Part shown: piece by piece, positions 44,847 through 55,722 of the stretch
How positions within the stretch are numbered: the first letter of the stretch is position 1
How the letters are laid out: each line of letters begins with the position of its first letter
From: Rostrohypoxylon terebratum
Lineage: Eukaryota; Ascomycota; Sordariomycetes; Xylariales; Hypoxylaceae
Length of the DNA stretch: 64,000 bases
NCBI GenBank assembly: GCA_022497145.1
Contig: MU385902.1
Location: forward strand, 177,421-241,420
Direction: 5' to 3'
Notes under the pieces: model-generated
Databases searched by the model: none
What the model saw: the letters and a program-made list of their open reading frames with translations, nothing else
What the model was told of the DNA's origin: nothing
Position numbers and translations under genes: made by a program

Positions 44847-47369
44847 ATGTCCCAAAAGATTATCTGCGATGCTTCTGTTGGCGATCACCCTAGCCAGTGG
44901 TATGGAACCCTCGTTATCAAGAATATTCGTTATGAGGATGGGTCCTCCGTCACTATCCAGAATTACTTGGGAGTCAAGTTTTTGGCACCTAAGATGACGG
45001 CCGACATCACGGTGAACGCGCTCTTTACCCCCTGGCAACCGATTTCGTCGGATATCTCTACGGAGGACGTCGAACAGAATACTACCGATGTCACGGCAAA
45101 GATCATCGTTCAGGAGGCGCATACATTTATCCCTAGTGACACTATCACTTGGGGTATTAACGGCGACTTGACGGTTAATCCTGAGACCTACATTGACTCG
45201 TTTGAGCTCTATGCCGACGACTTGCCAAGTGGAACGGTCAGCGTCGAAGTCGCGGCAGCACCTGACCCAGCACTAGCTGATGCTGAGCAGGTCGTATATC
45301 TCGAGAAGGGTACCCAATCTACCCCTCTCACCGCGACTCCGGGAGAGACCGAATCATACAAGGTGGCGGCCGGCACGTACAGTGTTGAAGCCGCAGAGCT
45401 AGTCAACTCAGATGAGACTGCCGTTGCTACCGCTCTGGTTTCACCAAGTCAAGTGGAAGTCCAAATTGGAGCCGAATCAGTCGTCAACGTAACATACCGA
45501 GTAGTCCAGAAGTACTCTGCCCTTGACGTGAGCATCGGGTCTCTCTCATCGCCGATCGATAAGGAACAACTCCACGTCAAAGTGGTCGATAGCATCACCG
45601 CTATACCGATGAACGAGTTCTTCAGCCCCGAAAACCACACAACAAGCTTGCGACGTCTTCCTGCCTCAGGTAGCGTCGACGTCAGCGCTCAGATCACGCT
45701 CAATAATGTGAAATACAGTGCTGCCCGGACCTCACAGCTCTCGGGCAGCCTTGTCCCAGTATCCATTGGTCAAAGCGACATCAAGACGGATAATATCGAC
45801 ACTACTGGCTTCGTTGACCTTCCAGTCCAAGTACAGACAGATCTCACCGGTTCTAACGCGACCATATCTGTACGTCTTACTTCAGCAGACAAAGACTTCA
45901 TCTACACGCAACTCGTCAGCATCGCTTCACACTCTACGAAATTTGATGTGCCGGTTGCTCCTGGTAATTACACCGTAAATGCCACAGGCTTCCTTCAAGA
46001 CTCGACTGTCTATGCTATACAGGCTCCGGTCGCTGTGACTGTCAGCAGTGACGGCAGCACCGTCCTGCAGCTAGCCACGCAAAAAGGGGCGGATCTAAAC
46101 GTAAACGGATTCGCAGACTTTCTCACCTTCGGCGGGATTAGCGATTTGGTAGATCTGGAGGGAACGGATTTCGTCGCAGCCAATGCGTACTCGCTCTTCA
46201 AATATGCTGGTAACGACGGAGCTGGAGACTCCGGTCTTTACTTGACGGATGACCCCGCCACCACGAAGACAGTTCAGCTCGCAGACAAGGTAGCAAGCAA
46301 GCTTGGCCACCCAGTATTGCCGGTGATGATTTCATACACGGTAAATCTGTCACTAGGTGCTACCTTCGACCAACTGAACAACAAGGACGGCATCGCGCAC
46401 AGCTTCGGGAATTTGATATTATCCATGAACCTAGCTCAGAAGACGGGTACACAAGCTACCCCTATCGGCTACGTTGTCAACCCGGACTTCCTCGGAGAGT
46501 GCCAGAAAGGACCGTCGGGCCAGGCGATCAGCCCTGACTATGGTATGGCCGTTCGCGAGCCGCTTGCAGACGCTCTGAAATATCGGAATGTCGATATCGA
46601 AGTTCCTGACGACGTCACTGACACACTCAAAGGCTATGTCGCCGCAGTTAATTGGTTGATAAAGACTATTGCCCCTAAGGCTACGTTCGGGTGGCAGGCG
46701 AATATCTGGGGTGTCGGTAGCTCGACGTGGATTTACTCGAAGGACGACAGCAAAGACGGCCCGGCACAGGTGGCTAAGAAGACGGCTGACTACATCAAGA
46801 CGCTCGAAGTATATAGCGGCAAACATGTCCCCGATTTTCTAGCCATCGACCGCTACGAGGCGGACGACTTCACCCAGAGAGCCTACACGAATGGTTATTG
46901 CTACGGGCCGTATGAATGGGGCCGTTTCTTCGACTTCTGCGGTGCGTTGAGTTTGGAACTTCAAGTCCCCGTGATGCCTTGGCAGATCCCGGCAAGCCGT
47001 ATCCCAGCTCACACCGAAACGGTGATGGACCTCGAGGTAGAGCACTGGGGTAGCGGCGGAACCTACATCTTCGGCGATGCTACTATCGGCTCTGATTACC
47101 GCAACATTCATCCCAAGATCCTGGTGATTAAGCCAGCTGTCATAGTTGGGCATCCGACTGTGCAGGATATTTTCGAGTCTGCCGAGCCGTGGGACCTAAG
47201 TGACCCGACGTATCTAGACTTCCCTCTTCGCGGGATCTTTACCGTCTTGCTCGGCGGAGGCGCGACTACCGGTATCGTTACGACTATCGGTAAATCGGCG
47301 AAATGGACTCAGGAGAAAGTGAGTGCTTATATGGAGAATCCTGTTCCTCTTAGTAGCGCTTCGTCCTAG
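44847..47369 (+). CDS. large beta-domain plus TIM-barrel-like protein
   Basis: Intronless, 840 residues, no signal peptide (starts MSQKIICDASVGDHPSQWYG). Residues 1-115 look like a carbohydrate-binding-type beta-sandwich (YGTLVIKNIRYEDGSSVTIQ; TPWQPISSD). Residues about 120-420 are repeated immunoglobulin/CNA-B-like strands rich in Val/Thr/Ser (SGTVSVEVAAAP; YKVAAGTYSVEA; VPVAPGNYTVNATGF). The last 400 residues read like a glycosidase barrel (VLPVMISYTVNLS; FGWQANIWGVG; PDFLAIDRYEADDF; VPVMPWQIPASR) with acidic residues at strand ends. Proteins of this kind are often annotated hydroxymethyltransferase in databases, without functional evidence that I know of. The lack of introns and modular architecture suggest a bacterial-like origin; that is inference. 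Confidence 0.7.
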   Translation: MSQKIICDASVGDHPSQWYGTLVIKNIRYEDGSSVTIQNYLGVKFLAPKMTADITVNALFTPWQPISSDISTEDVEQNTTDVTAKIIVQEAHTFIPSDTITWGINGDLTVNPETYIDSFELYADDLPSGTVSVEVAAAPDPALADAEQVVYLEKGTQSTPLTATPGETESYKVAAGTYSVEAAELVNSDETAVATALVSPSQVEVQIGAESVVNVTYRVVQKYSALDVSIGSLSSPIDKEQLHVKVVDSITAIPMNEFFSPENHTTSLRRLPASGSVDVSAQITLNNVKYSAARTSQLSGSLVPVSIGQSDIKTDNIDTTGFVDLPVQVQTDLTGSNATISVRLTSADKDFIYTQLVSIASHSTKFDVPVAPGNYTVNATGFLQDSTVYAIQAPVAVTVSSDGSTVLQLATQKGADLNVNGFADFLTFGGISDLVDLEGTDFVAANAYSLFKYAGNDGAGDSGLYLTDDPATTKTVQLADKVASKLGHPVLPVMISYTVNLSLGATFDQLNNKDGIAHSFGNLILSMNLAQKTGTQATPIGYVVNPDFLGECQKGPSGQAISPDYGMAVREPLADALKYRNVDIEVPDDVTDTLKGYVAAVNWLIKTIAPKATFGWQANIWGVGSSTWIYSKDDSKDGPAQVAKKTADYIKTLEVYSGKHVPDFLAIDRYEADDFTQRAYTNGYCYGPYEWGRFFDFCGALSLELQVPVMPWQIPASRIPAHTETVMDLEVEHWGSGGTYIFGDATIGSDYRNIHPKILVIKPAVIVGHPTVQDIFESAEPWDLSDPTYLDFPLRGIFTVLLGGGATTGIVTTIGKSAKWTQEKVSAYMENPVPLSSASS

Positions 47370-48061
47370 GTGGATTGTTAGCACGTGCTGATGACAATGA
47401 TGCTACTTGTATCTTGAGATATTTTCGAAAAAGGAAAAAAAAAGATGATCTGCAATTTGAATGGGGAATCTTTCCATATAGGAGGACGTTAGGGGTGGGT
47501 TGCCAAGCAGTTGACGGCTAATGGCCAGGATAACATTTTCCAATATAAACCCAACTTTTTTCGTTCGTTATAAACATTTGACATTTGTCGTTATTGCATC
47601 TTGTAAAAAGCCTTGTAGCAATCGATTCGTCTCGTATCTTCGTTGGGAGAATAGAGGTTCCTAAGCACCAAACCTGATTCTGCATCGGAATGGCTCGAAA
47701 ATACAAATCAGCAAATGTCCATTTTACTGGTAAAACTCACGGGACTTCACATAAATCACTGAAGATGTTTCGGAGTATTCGATGGTGTAGTCTGTTGAGG
47801 AGACAAATACAACAAGATACAATGCACTACCCGCTATCCGCCATCCGCCATCCGCTACCCGTCTATCGCAGAGTTAAGTTAAAACGCATAGGATGCCTTC
47901 CTAGCAAAAATGCAGTCCAGCTCACCACCGGTGCTCGTGCTTCGATGTATGTTTGTTTCCACTTGTATACAGCATTACAAATCTCCCGGCCGATTAGGCT
48001 CGTCGAAGGTCGTAAAGTTTAGTCAACCGTCCCTTTTCTATCCTTACAGGAGACGGGGTAT
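47370..48061. other. intergenic between convergent genes
   Basis: A short imperfect tandem of CCGCCATCCGC units lies at 47830-47865. No gene seen. Confidence 0.6.
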
Positions 48062-49485
48062 TTATAGCAGATCCCTCTTAACAAAAGCTTCCCTCATAGC
48101 GCGACCTAGACCCGCAGGTGAGCGCTCCACTACCACGCCGGCAGCTTCCAAAGCCTTGATCTTAGAGTCGGCACCGCCCTTTCCACCGGAGACGATGGCA
48201 CCGGCGTGACCCATTCGTCGTCCGGGAGGCGCGCTAATACCGGCGATAAAGCTAACGACGGGCTTGCCACCGTTGACGGTGTTGTTTGCCTTAAGGAAGT
48301 CCGCGGCGTCCTCCTCGGCCGATCCACCAATCTCTCCGATCATGATGATACCATCCGTTTCCTCATCCTTCAAGAAGACGTTAAGGCAGTCGATGAAGTT
48401 GGTTCCGCTGAAGGGGTCACCGCCGATGCCGACAACAAGAGATTGTCCAAGACCGGCCTGGGTGGTTTGGTTGACGGCCTCGTAGGTCAAGGTACCGGAA
48501 CGAGAGACGATACCAATGCGGCCGCGCTTGTGAATGAAGCCGGGCATGATACCAATCTTACATTGGCCGGGGGCGATGATTCCGGGACAGTTAGGACCGA
48601 CGAGGCGGGTTTTAGACTGAGACTTGAGAATATCGGTAATGCGAACCATGTCTTCGAGAACATGTTAGAAGCCACGAAAGCTCGGAAGGAAACAAGACTA
48701 TGATATGAACTAACCATGCTGAGGAATACCCTCCGTAATGCAGACGACGAGAGGAATTTCAGCATTGATAGCTTCCTCGATACCAGCAGCGGCTAGGGGA
48801 GGACTAAAACGGGGTCCGATCAGTATCTTTGGCTCGAGGGAACATTCCCTTGCTTTGCAATGGCAGACTCGACACTTACGGCACGAAGATGGCTGTAGCG
48901 TTTGCGCCGGTCGCCTTCACAGCTTCGCTGACATTGCCGAAGACGGGGAGACCAAGATGCTCTTGACCAGCCTTCTTGGGATTTGTTCCTCCAACAACCT
49001 TGGTGCCTATTTACAGATAGTAATTAGACAATGATTATTCTATGCACGAAGCCGTGTTCGTAATCGTCTTATAACGTAGTTCATAACGTAGGTACGATAT
49101 ATTGGGTCTATAGGATGGATGTATTTACCATATTCGATAGCTTGTTGGGCGTGGAAACTAGAGATAAGCCAGAAAGATTAGCATGTGAGCCTTTTCCCAG
49201 TTATAGGGTTACAGTAGGTTACGTCAATAGGACAATAAACCCGAATATCTAGTGTAGAGGACGACATCCTTCAAAAAAGAGAAAAGAAATTACGAAAAAA
49301 AAAAAAGATAGTACTTACGTTCCCTGCTTTCCAGTAAATCCTTGGTAGATAACCTTGGTTTCGGCGTTGATGCGCAAGTTATCGATCGTTTTAGAATAAG
49401 GAGAAGTCGTAGAGCTGTATGCTCGTCGAGAGAGCTGGCGCAGAACGGCGGCGCCTGGCCGCAAGTGTCTGGAGACGGATTGCAT
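48062..49485 (-). CDS. LSC1: succinate-CoA ligase alpha subunit, mitochondrial
   Basis: Five exons: 49319-49485, 49129-49157, 48880-49006, 48715-48803, 48062-48651; 334 codons (333 residues, as in yeast Lsc1). Residues 1-26 are an Arg/Ser-rich mitochondrial presequence (MQSVSRHLRPGAAVLRQLSR). The CoA-binding Rossmann domain begins KVIYQGFTGKQGTFHAQQAI, followed by VVGGTNPKKAG; the ligase part has LVGPNCPGIIAPGQCKIGIMP, IGEIGGSAEEDAADF and the active-site His in RRMGHAGAIVSGGKG. It forms succinyl-CoA synthetase with the beta subunit and carries out the substrate-level phosphorylation step of the TCA cycle. Exon 2 is only 29 bases but restores the conserved FHAQQAIEYG block. Confidence 0.96.
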
Positions 49486-50247
49486 GTTGCAGCAATTGAT
49501 CTACGGGAAGCTCAAGGGAAGGCTTCCAATAGACGAAGAGCGGCGATTTGATGGTATAAGGTGGCGAAAGGGGAAGAGTTGAAGTTGGATTAACGTTATT
49601 CGCGACTATGACGAGAGAGAAAAAATGATCAAGCTTCGTCTATCAAAAGTGAATTCCGCCGTTGTAATACCGCAAACTTCACCTGACAGTCTGGGCAAAC
49701 CCCCCAAACTCCCAAAACTGGCAACCACAACCAGTACCTAATTGCACATGCGCTGGCCACATGCGCCGAACTTATGTAATCAGTACCAAGGTATTTTTCC
49801 GGGTTGGCAGGATTGGTCAGGCAGGTTTGGCCCGGCGCATTCCGATCTTATTTTGGGCAGGACGCACTGTCCTTTTTTAACAGTACCGAGATGCTGTATT
49901 GTATCGATGTATCCCAGCACCAGCACCCAGATCTGTTATGTAAGCTCATCCTCATGCACGCGTTTCCCTTGGGCGCCTGATTTCTAGCGCTACTAGGTAA
50001 ACCTTAAGAAACTGCCTGTAAGCAACGAAGCTACAGTGGTTCACCTCAATACCTCGATCACCATTCATCTTTCCGTTTACCAACTCTTAACCCAACTTCA
50101 TCCATCATCCACCCTCCCACCAGCTTCTGGATGCTTCCGTTTTTTCATCTTACTTATTAATCTTAATTCCCCATCAGCCATAAACTGACTACATCGCCCA
50201 CTACCCGGAACAATTTCTCAAGCCGACCCAGGCAGTAGCTTGTCGAG
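49486..50247. promoter_or_regulatory. divergent LSC1-RPT2 promoter region
   Basis: About 760 bases between divergent genes. Pyrimidine-rich leader sequence lies at 50080-50170 before RPT2. No gene seen. Confidence 0.5.
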
Positions 50248-51896
50248 ATGGTAAGGTCTCTTGCACTCTTCAAAATGCCGACCACCGCTAAACCGACGTC
50301 GAGCTAACTTGAATATCAATAGGGTCAAAATCAATCTGGAATGGGCAATGGCCAAGATGGCAGGGATGAGAAGGACAAGAAGGTATGTCGATGAATAATT
50401 CGATGGCTTTGAATCACATACCATTTATTCCCTATACCTCAGCCTCCGCATCTACCTCAGCCTTGACCACTTTCTCGAAGAAATCTCAATCTTCTAACCC
50501 AATTCCCGCCAATAGAAGGAGAAGCCAAAGTACGAGCCGCCGCCTCGCCCGACTACCCGCATCGGACGTAAGAAGAGAAAGGCTGCTGGTAGTTCCGCCG
50601 CGGCCAAGCTTCCTGCCGTCTACCCGACTAGTCGATGCAAGCTCCGTCTACTTCGAATGCAGCGCATTCACGACCACCTACTTCTCGAGGAAGAGTTCGT
50701 CGAGAACCAAGAGCGCTTGAGAAAAGCGAAGGCCGCCAAGGATGCCACCGGCCCCGCTCCCGACCTCGATGCTCCCGACCGCCTGGCTGACGAACGGGGA
50801 CGGGTCGATGATACCCGCGGTAGCCCGATGGGAGTCGGCACTCTCGAGGAAATGATCGACGACGACCACGCTATCGTGTCTAGCACGACCGGACCCGAAT
50901 ACTACGTCAGCATCATGAGTTTTGTTGACAAGGACTTGCTCGAGCCTGGTGCTTCCGTCTTGTTGCACCACAAGAGTGTTTCTATCGTCGGCGTGCTCAC
51001 AGACGATACCGACCCGGCCGTCAATGTCATGAAACTTGACAAAGCGCCGACCGAGTCTTACGCCGATATTGGTGGACTGGAGCAGCAGATTCAGGAAGTG
51101 CGCGAATCTGTCGAATTACCACTACTTCACCCCGAGCTGTACGAGGAGATGGGTATCAAGCCTCCCAAGGGTGTTATCCTCTACGGCGCTCCGGGAACTG
51201 GCAAGACATTGCTGGCAAAGGCCGTCGCCAACCAGACTTCGGCCACTTTCTTGCGCATCGTCGGAAGCGAACTGATCCAGAAGTATCTGGGCGATGGCCC
51301 TCGCCTTGTCCGACAGCTTTTCCAGGTATGAATGACTACATTCACAATAAAATGCTCTATCGTATATCCTTAGGCTAACTATGTACTAGGTTGCGGGAGA
51401 AAACGCGCCGTCGATCGTTTTCATTGACGAAATCGATGCGATTGGTACGAAACGTTACGATTCGACATCCGGTGGTGAGCGTGAAGTACAACGAACCATG
51501 TTGGAGCTGCTCAACCAGCTTGACGGCTTTGATGACCGTGGCGATGTCAAGGTGATCATGGCGACCAACAAGATCGAGACTCTTGACCCTGCGCTGATCC
51601 GACCCGGACGAATCGACCGAAAGATCCTCTTCGAGAATCCCGATCAGAACACAAAGCGCAAGATATTCAACCTTCACACGAGCAAGATGAGCCTAAACGA
51701 GGATGTCGACCTCGACGAATTCATTAGCCAGAAGGACGACCTCTCCGGAGCCGACATCAAGGCGATTTGCTCCGAAGCAGGTCTATTGGCTTTACGTGAA
51801 CGTCGTATGCGGGTGCAGATGGCCGATTTTAGGGCAGCGAGAGAAAGAGTCCTTCGTACGAAGCAAGAAGGAGAGCCCGAGGGTCTGTACTTGTAA
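50248..51896 (+). CDS. RPT2: 26S proteasome ATPase subunit Rpt2
   Basis: Four exons: 50248-50250 (ATG alone), 50323-50382, 50516-51325, 51390-51896; 460 codons. The first exon consists of only the start codon; splicing creates MGQNQSGMGNGQ, a good N-myristoylation start, as known for Rpt2. Features in order: basic KKR stretch, coiled coil (QRIHDHLLLEEEFVENQERL), OB domain, AAA domain with Walker A GAPGTGKT, Walker B FIDEIDAIG, SRH NKIETLDPALIRPGRIDRK, and the C-terminal HbYX-type ending LYL. Rpt2 is one of six base ATPases of the regulatory particle; its C-terminus opens the 20S gate. Sequence match is essentially complete across the protein. Confidence 0.96.
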
Positions 51897-52999
51897 TGTA
51901 TTGCGTGTATTCTAGAGTCACGGGGGGAACAGGAGTCGACGACCGCGGATATTGATCCTCGGGATCGAAATAGATGATAATAGCCCAGGGGCCTTTGGAC
52001 TTTACTCACAGTATTAGTTCACCAGCGCAACAAGTGCACCTATCGTATTCAAGACACGCCGTTGCCCATTAGTACTTTCGTTTAGTCACCCAACGTTTTC
52101 ACAGTCACAACGGTAGGTGTCTCGGAGGCATTCACAAGGAAGATTTACCTAGCAGCCCTAGTAGGATCTGAATTAACTTGAAGTACTCAAATTTGACATG
52201 TGCTCGATATGCTGACTAGAACTACGAGAGGCAACCTCTAGAAAGAGCTAATGTACTCAATAAAGCAGGTACTAACTAAAAAGTTGCGGAGTAGGGAATC
52301 TAGCAATGAATCTAGCATTAAGATGGATTAGATCCATCTATAGACTCAAAAGTAACTAACTCAGGTACTGTAGCAGTGTAGCCTATTCCATCATGTACAT
52401 AGCTGCGCCTACCTGAGGGATTGGAGGTAACTTTACGTGTAGTGGTGACATCAAGCCTAGGTAGAGAATCGTCACTCCCCTCCATCACAAGATAGCACGA
52501 CCATTTCCCATCCAATTCTCGCATAGCTGCCCGACACAAACCGGCCACAAACATCTTTCAGCCACTCTCAACATACATGGATGTGTGTACATTGAACCTA
52601 ACACTAACTTGAAAATTGAAGCCCCTAAATGTTTACCATCCAATTAGAATCTCACAAGGTGAATCTAATAATTATCTGAGCCACCGTCGTACGTGGAGCT
52701 TTGATCAAGCTACCAATATTCCATCTTCCATCCTGAATCCTCAACCTTCAACCTTCTATATTGCCATCTACGCCTCATCAGTCGGTGCCATTATTCAGTC
52801 ATACATATACACCAACTCCAATACTCTTCTCATCCCTTCCTCCTCCATTTTCTTCCGTCCTAAATTCCTTCTTTCACTCCTCAAATTCTACCCTAACATA
52901 GCTTTTATAATCTTACGAGTCAATACTGACATTCCAACATTATATATTCGCTAAACTTGTCGCGATCCGGCAACGGATACTTATTTGAAGTCTTCGACG
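51897..52999. other. intergenic
   Basis: 1.1 kb between RPT2 and the SYLF gene. Pyrimidine-rich leader at 52700-52910. Open frames of 78 and 112 codons have no recognisable features and are not called. Confidence 0.55.
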
Positions 53000-54491
53000 A
53001 TGAGCGCGCACCCGAGCCATTCTCCTAAACCTGGAGATCCTCCTACCATCTATGCCGAGCTCGCCGGCGACACCCCTCAATCCTATCCAACCCCGCCTAA
53101 TCATCAGCAACAAGCACAATTCCCACCACCTCCTCCTGGACTACCACCTTCCAATGCGAACCAACAATACTTCCCACCTCCGCCGCCCGGCCCCCCGCCG
53201 AGCCAGGCCCACGAATATGACCAAGATCTGAATGCGCCTCCACCTACTTATGAGGAAAGCGGAGGCAGCGCTGGATTTTCGTATCCCGACGAGAAGATAC
53301 CAGCTCTTCCACCTCGTCAAGATCCTGCACAAAGCGCGCCGTCGTTTGCGCCACCACCTCCAAGTACGGGGGTTCATCCTCCTCCCACGTCGGCAGATGA
53401 GACACCCGAACCTTCGAAGTCGGGCTTTGGCCGCAAGCTTTACCAGTGGGGGATCAAGGCCGGAGTACCAATCAACAAACTGACGAACAAGCTCGGGTCC
53501 GAAGCTTTTTGGCCTACTAGCATGGATAAGGAATGCGACAAGGCAGCTCGGATTTTGAAGAGTTTCTGCAGTACGTCCCCCCTCCCCTTTTGATTCGTGC
53601 CATACACACATCTTACGGAAAGGTTCGACGGTATCGAATTAGACAAACTGACATGTTTGATGATTCATAGAAGATGGATTTTATGCAAGCGGGTCGGAGA
53701 AACCATCGAGCAGCAACGCAAGCTCCGGGGGCCCCAGCGGCAAGACTAAAGCGTTGGTAAAGATCCCGCAATCTGCGATCGTCAATGCTAAAGGTCTTGC
53801 TATCTTCACTACTTTCCGTACGGGGTTCCACATTTCAGGGGCAGGAGGTTCCGGGTTAGTTGTTGCGCGCTTGCCGGACGGACGCTGGTCACCTCCGGCA
53901 GGGTTCCTAGTTCACACGCTGGGTGCCGGGATCATGGCCGGACTTGACATCTACGATTGTGTGTGCGTACTCAATACCGAGGCAGCCGTCGACGCCTTTG
54001 CGAAGCCGCGCCTAAGTTTAGGAGGAGAAATAGCCGTCGTCGCCGGCCCGGTAGGCGCAGGAACTAGTCTCGAGGCTGCAGTGGGAAAGAGCGTCAAACC
54101 CGTCTGGAGTTATATGAAAAGCCGTGGCCTATATGGCGGCGTGCAGGTCGATGGCACGGTCATCATTCAAAGGCCAGATGCTAACGCCGAATTTTATGGA
54201 ATAAACAAGATCGCGGTAGAGAAAATCTTAAGAAACGAGGTACCTAACAACAACGGGAAGAGCAATGCCGGGGGTCCAACTTTATGGCCAGAGGGCGGGA
54301 GACAGCTGATGGAAGTACTAAAGGCGGCCGAGGGGAAGGGCGCCGACGGTAGAGTCATGGACCAACTTGGTAGCCAGCCGACGCCTGGAGACTTAGCACC
54401 TTCGCCAATACCATCACCACTACCTTCGCCTACTCCCGAGCAACAGATCCGACATGACAATGATGGCAAGGATAGAGCGAGGTTTGCGTAA
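53000..54491 (+). CDS. SYLF/Ysc84-like lipid-binding protein
   Basis: Two exons, 53000-53570 and 53671-54491; 463 residues from the ATG at 53000 (an in-frame ATG at 52985 would add five). Residues 1-145 are a Pro-rich disordered tail with runs of PPPPP (SH3 or actin-regulator ligands). Residues about 155-380 are a SYLF domain: KLYQWGIKAGVPINKLTNKL, KIPQSAIVNAKGLAIFTTF, GFHISGAGGSGLVVARLPDG, SPPAGFLVHTLGAGIMAG and LYGGVQVDGTVI. SYLF domains bind phosphoinositides and actin and act at endocytic sites (yeast Ysc84/Lsb3 family). Unlike Ysc84 there is no C-terminal SH3; the tail is Pro-rich instead. Cortical cytoplasm is the likely location. Confidence 0.9.
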
Positions 54492-54714
54492 ATTTGCATA
54501 GCACCGTTTATGGATGTGGGGGTTTATTAGCCTAGGTAGATCAGACAGACAGGTTGTTATGGAGAGAATGGACAAATAGATGGCAGTAGCTATATCAATC
54601 AATGCGATGTTGCCGTTACCACTTCTCAAGGCATCACGAACAAAAAAAAAAGGAAATAAAATGGGCTTCTACAATACTGAAATGATGTATATGTGAATAC
54701 AAAAAAAAGTAACG

Positions 54715-54820
54715 TGTCCTCGGTGAGGCTCGAACTCACGACCTTTGGATATCCCAATCTTTGGAAGATTGAGTCATATTTCTATGAGACCAACGCTCTA
54801 GCCAACTGAGCCACGAAGAC
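54715..54820 (-). tRNA. tRNA-Met(CAU), elongator, with intron
   Basis: Reading 5' to 3' on the minus strand: acceptor GTCTTCG pairs with CGAGGAC (one G-U); D arm GCTCAGTTGGCTAGAGC; anticodon arm TTGGT, loop CTCATA then, after the intron, A and TCCAA; T arm GTGAGTTCGAGCCTCAC; discriminator A. The anticodon is CAU. The intron (32 bases, after position 37) contains the hairpin AATCTT-CCA-AAGATT. Initiator tRNA is unlikely because the T arm has TTCGAG and the acceptor start is G-C, not A-U. Confidence 0.92.
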
Positions 54821-55722
54821 TGTTCCTATTGGAGGTGAATCTGGATGGAGGAATCATCCGATGTTTATCCTTGCTGCAAAATACCAACAAGTCTTCTTTG
54901 ATAGTTACCACGCTTGTCAACCCACTAAAGAGCCGGTTCATGTAGCTAAAAGTTATCACGAGCAAAAAATAGAATAAGCGTCACTTGCTCAATTCGAATT
55001 GCTTGGCCAATGAGCAAGCAGTGCTTATTCTATGGAAGGTTGACATTTACAATAGCATATCTACCTATGCATAAAACCAAGGTTACTCCTTGACAGTAAC
55101 ACCGGACTTCGATAGATGGGACACAAGTGCGCAGTGTCTGATTTGACGCCGTCAAAAAGCCACGGGGAACAGATGAGGAGAATAGGGGTCACTTTATGAG
55201 GCACCTAGGGTCTACCTAGTAGTACTACGTCGTAAGATTGTTAACAGGATAACCCCTGACTTGGTTCGGTTACGCATTTCAAAGTTACCTACAGTATAAT
55301 ACCTAGATTCTAGATTCTACAACTTTATGATAAGATTCACTCATCTTAAGTCATGGTGTTGACTATAGGTATTCGGAGAACTACATACCTACCTACCTAG
55401 GTACCTAGTAGATTAAACATCATTAAAGACAACATATAAAAGACATTTCCACTGGGAACTCTGGTAGAATATTATGACGTCCTTGTCGTATGTTACCTAT
55501 GCGCCTTTTTATACCAGACTAACTTGAAATGCCAAATAGTTCGAATTTTGGGGTCCGCAACTCGGAGATGCGATGCGTCCAACGCCGACTCTACTTCTCT
55601 GCAGCTTAAATCGCTACTATCTGTATCATATCCATCTTCGACGCCTTCCTCAAACCATTCTTTCCTTATCCCGGCAAGGCAAAATAAGACAACCCAGAGA
55701 AAACCTCACGTCATACTCGACG
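54821..55722. other. intergenic
   Basis: No gene seen. It ends with the possible leader of the aminotransferase. Palindromic CCTAGGTACCTAG lies at 55397-55410. Confidence 0.5.

Noticed and set aside
49561..49569. GGTGGCGAA, one mismatch from the proteasome element GGTGGCAAA, upstream of RPT2
   Set aside because: Imperfect, 680 bases away and within the LSC1 leader.
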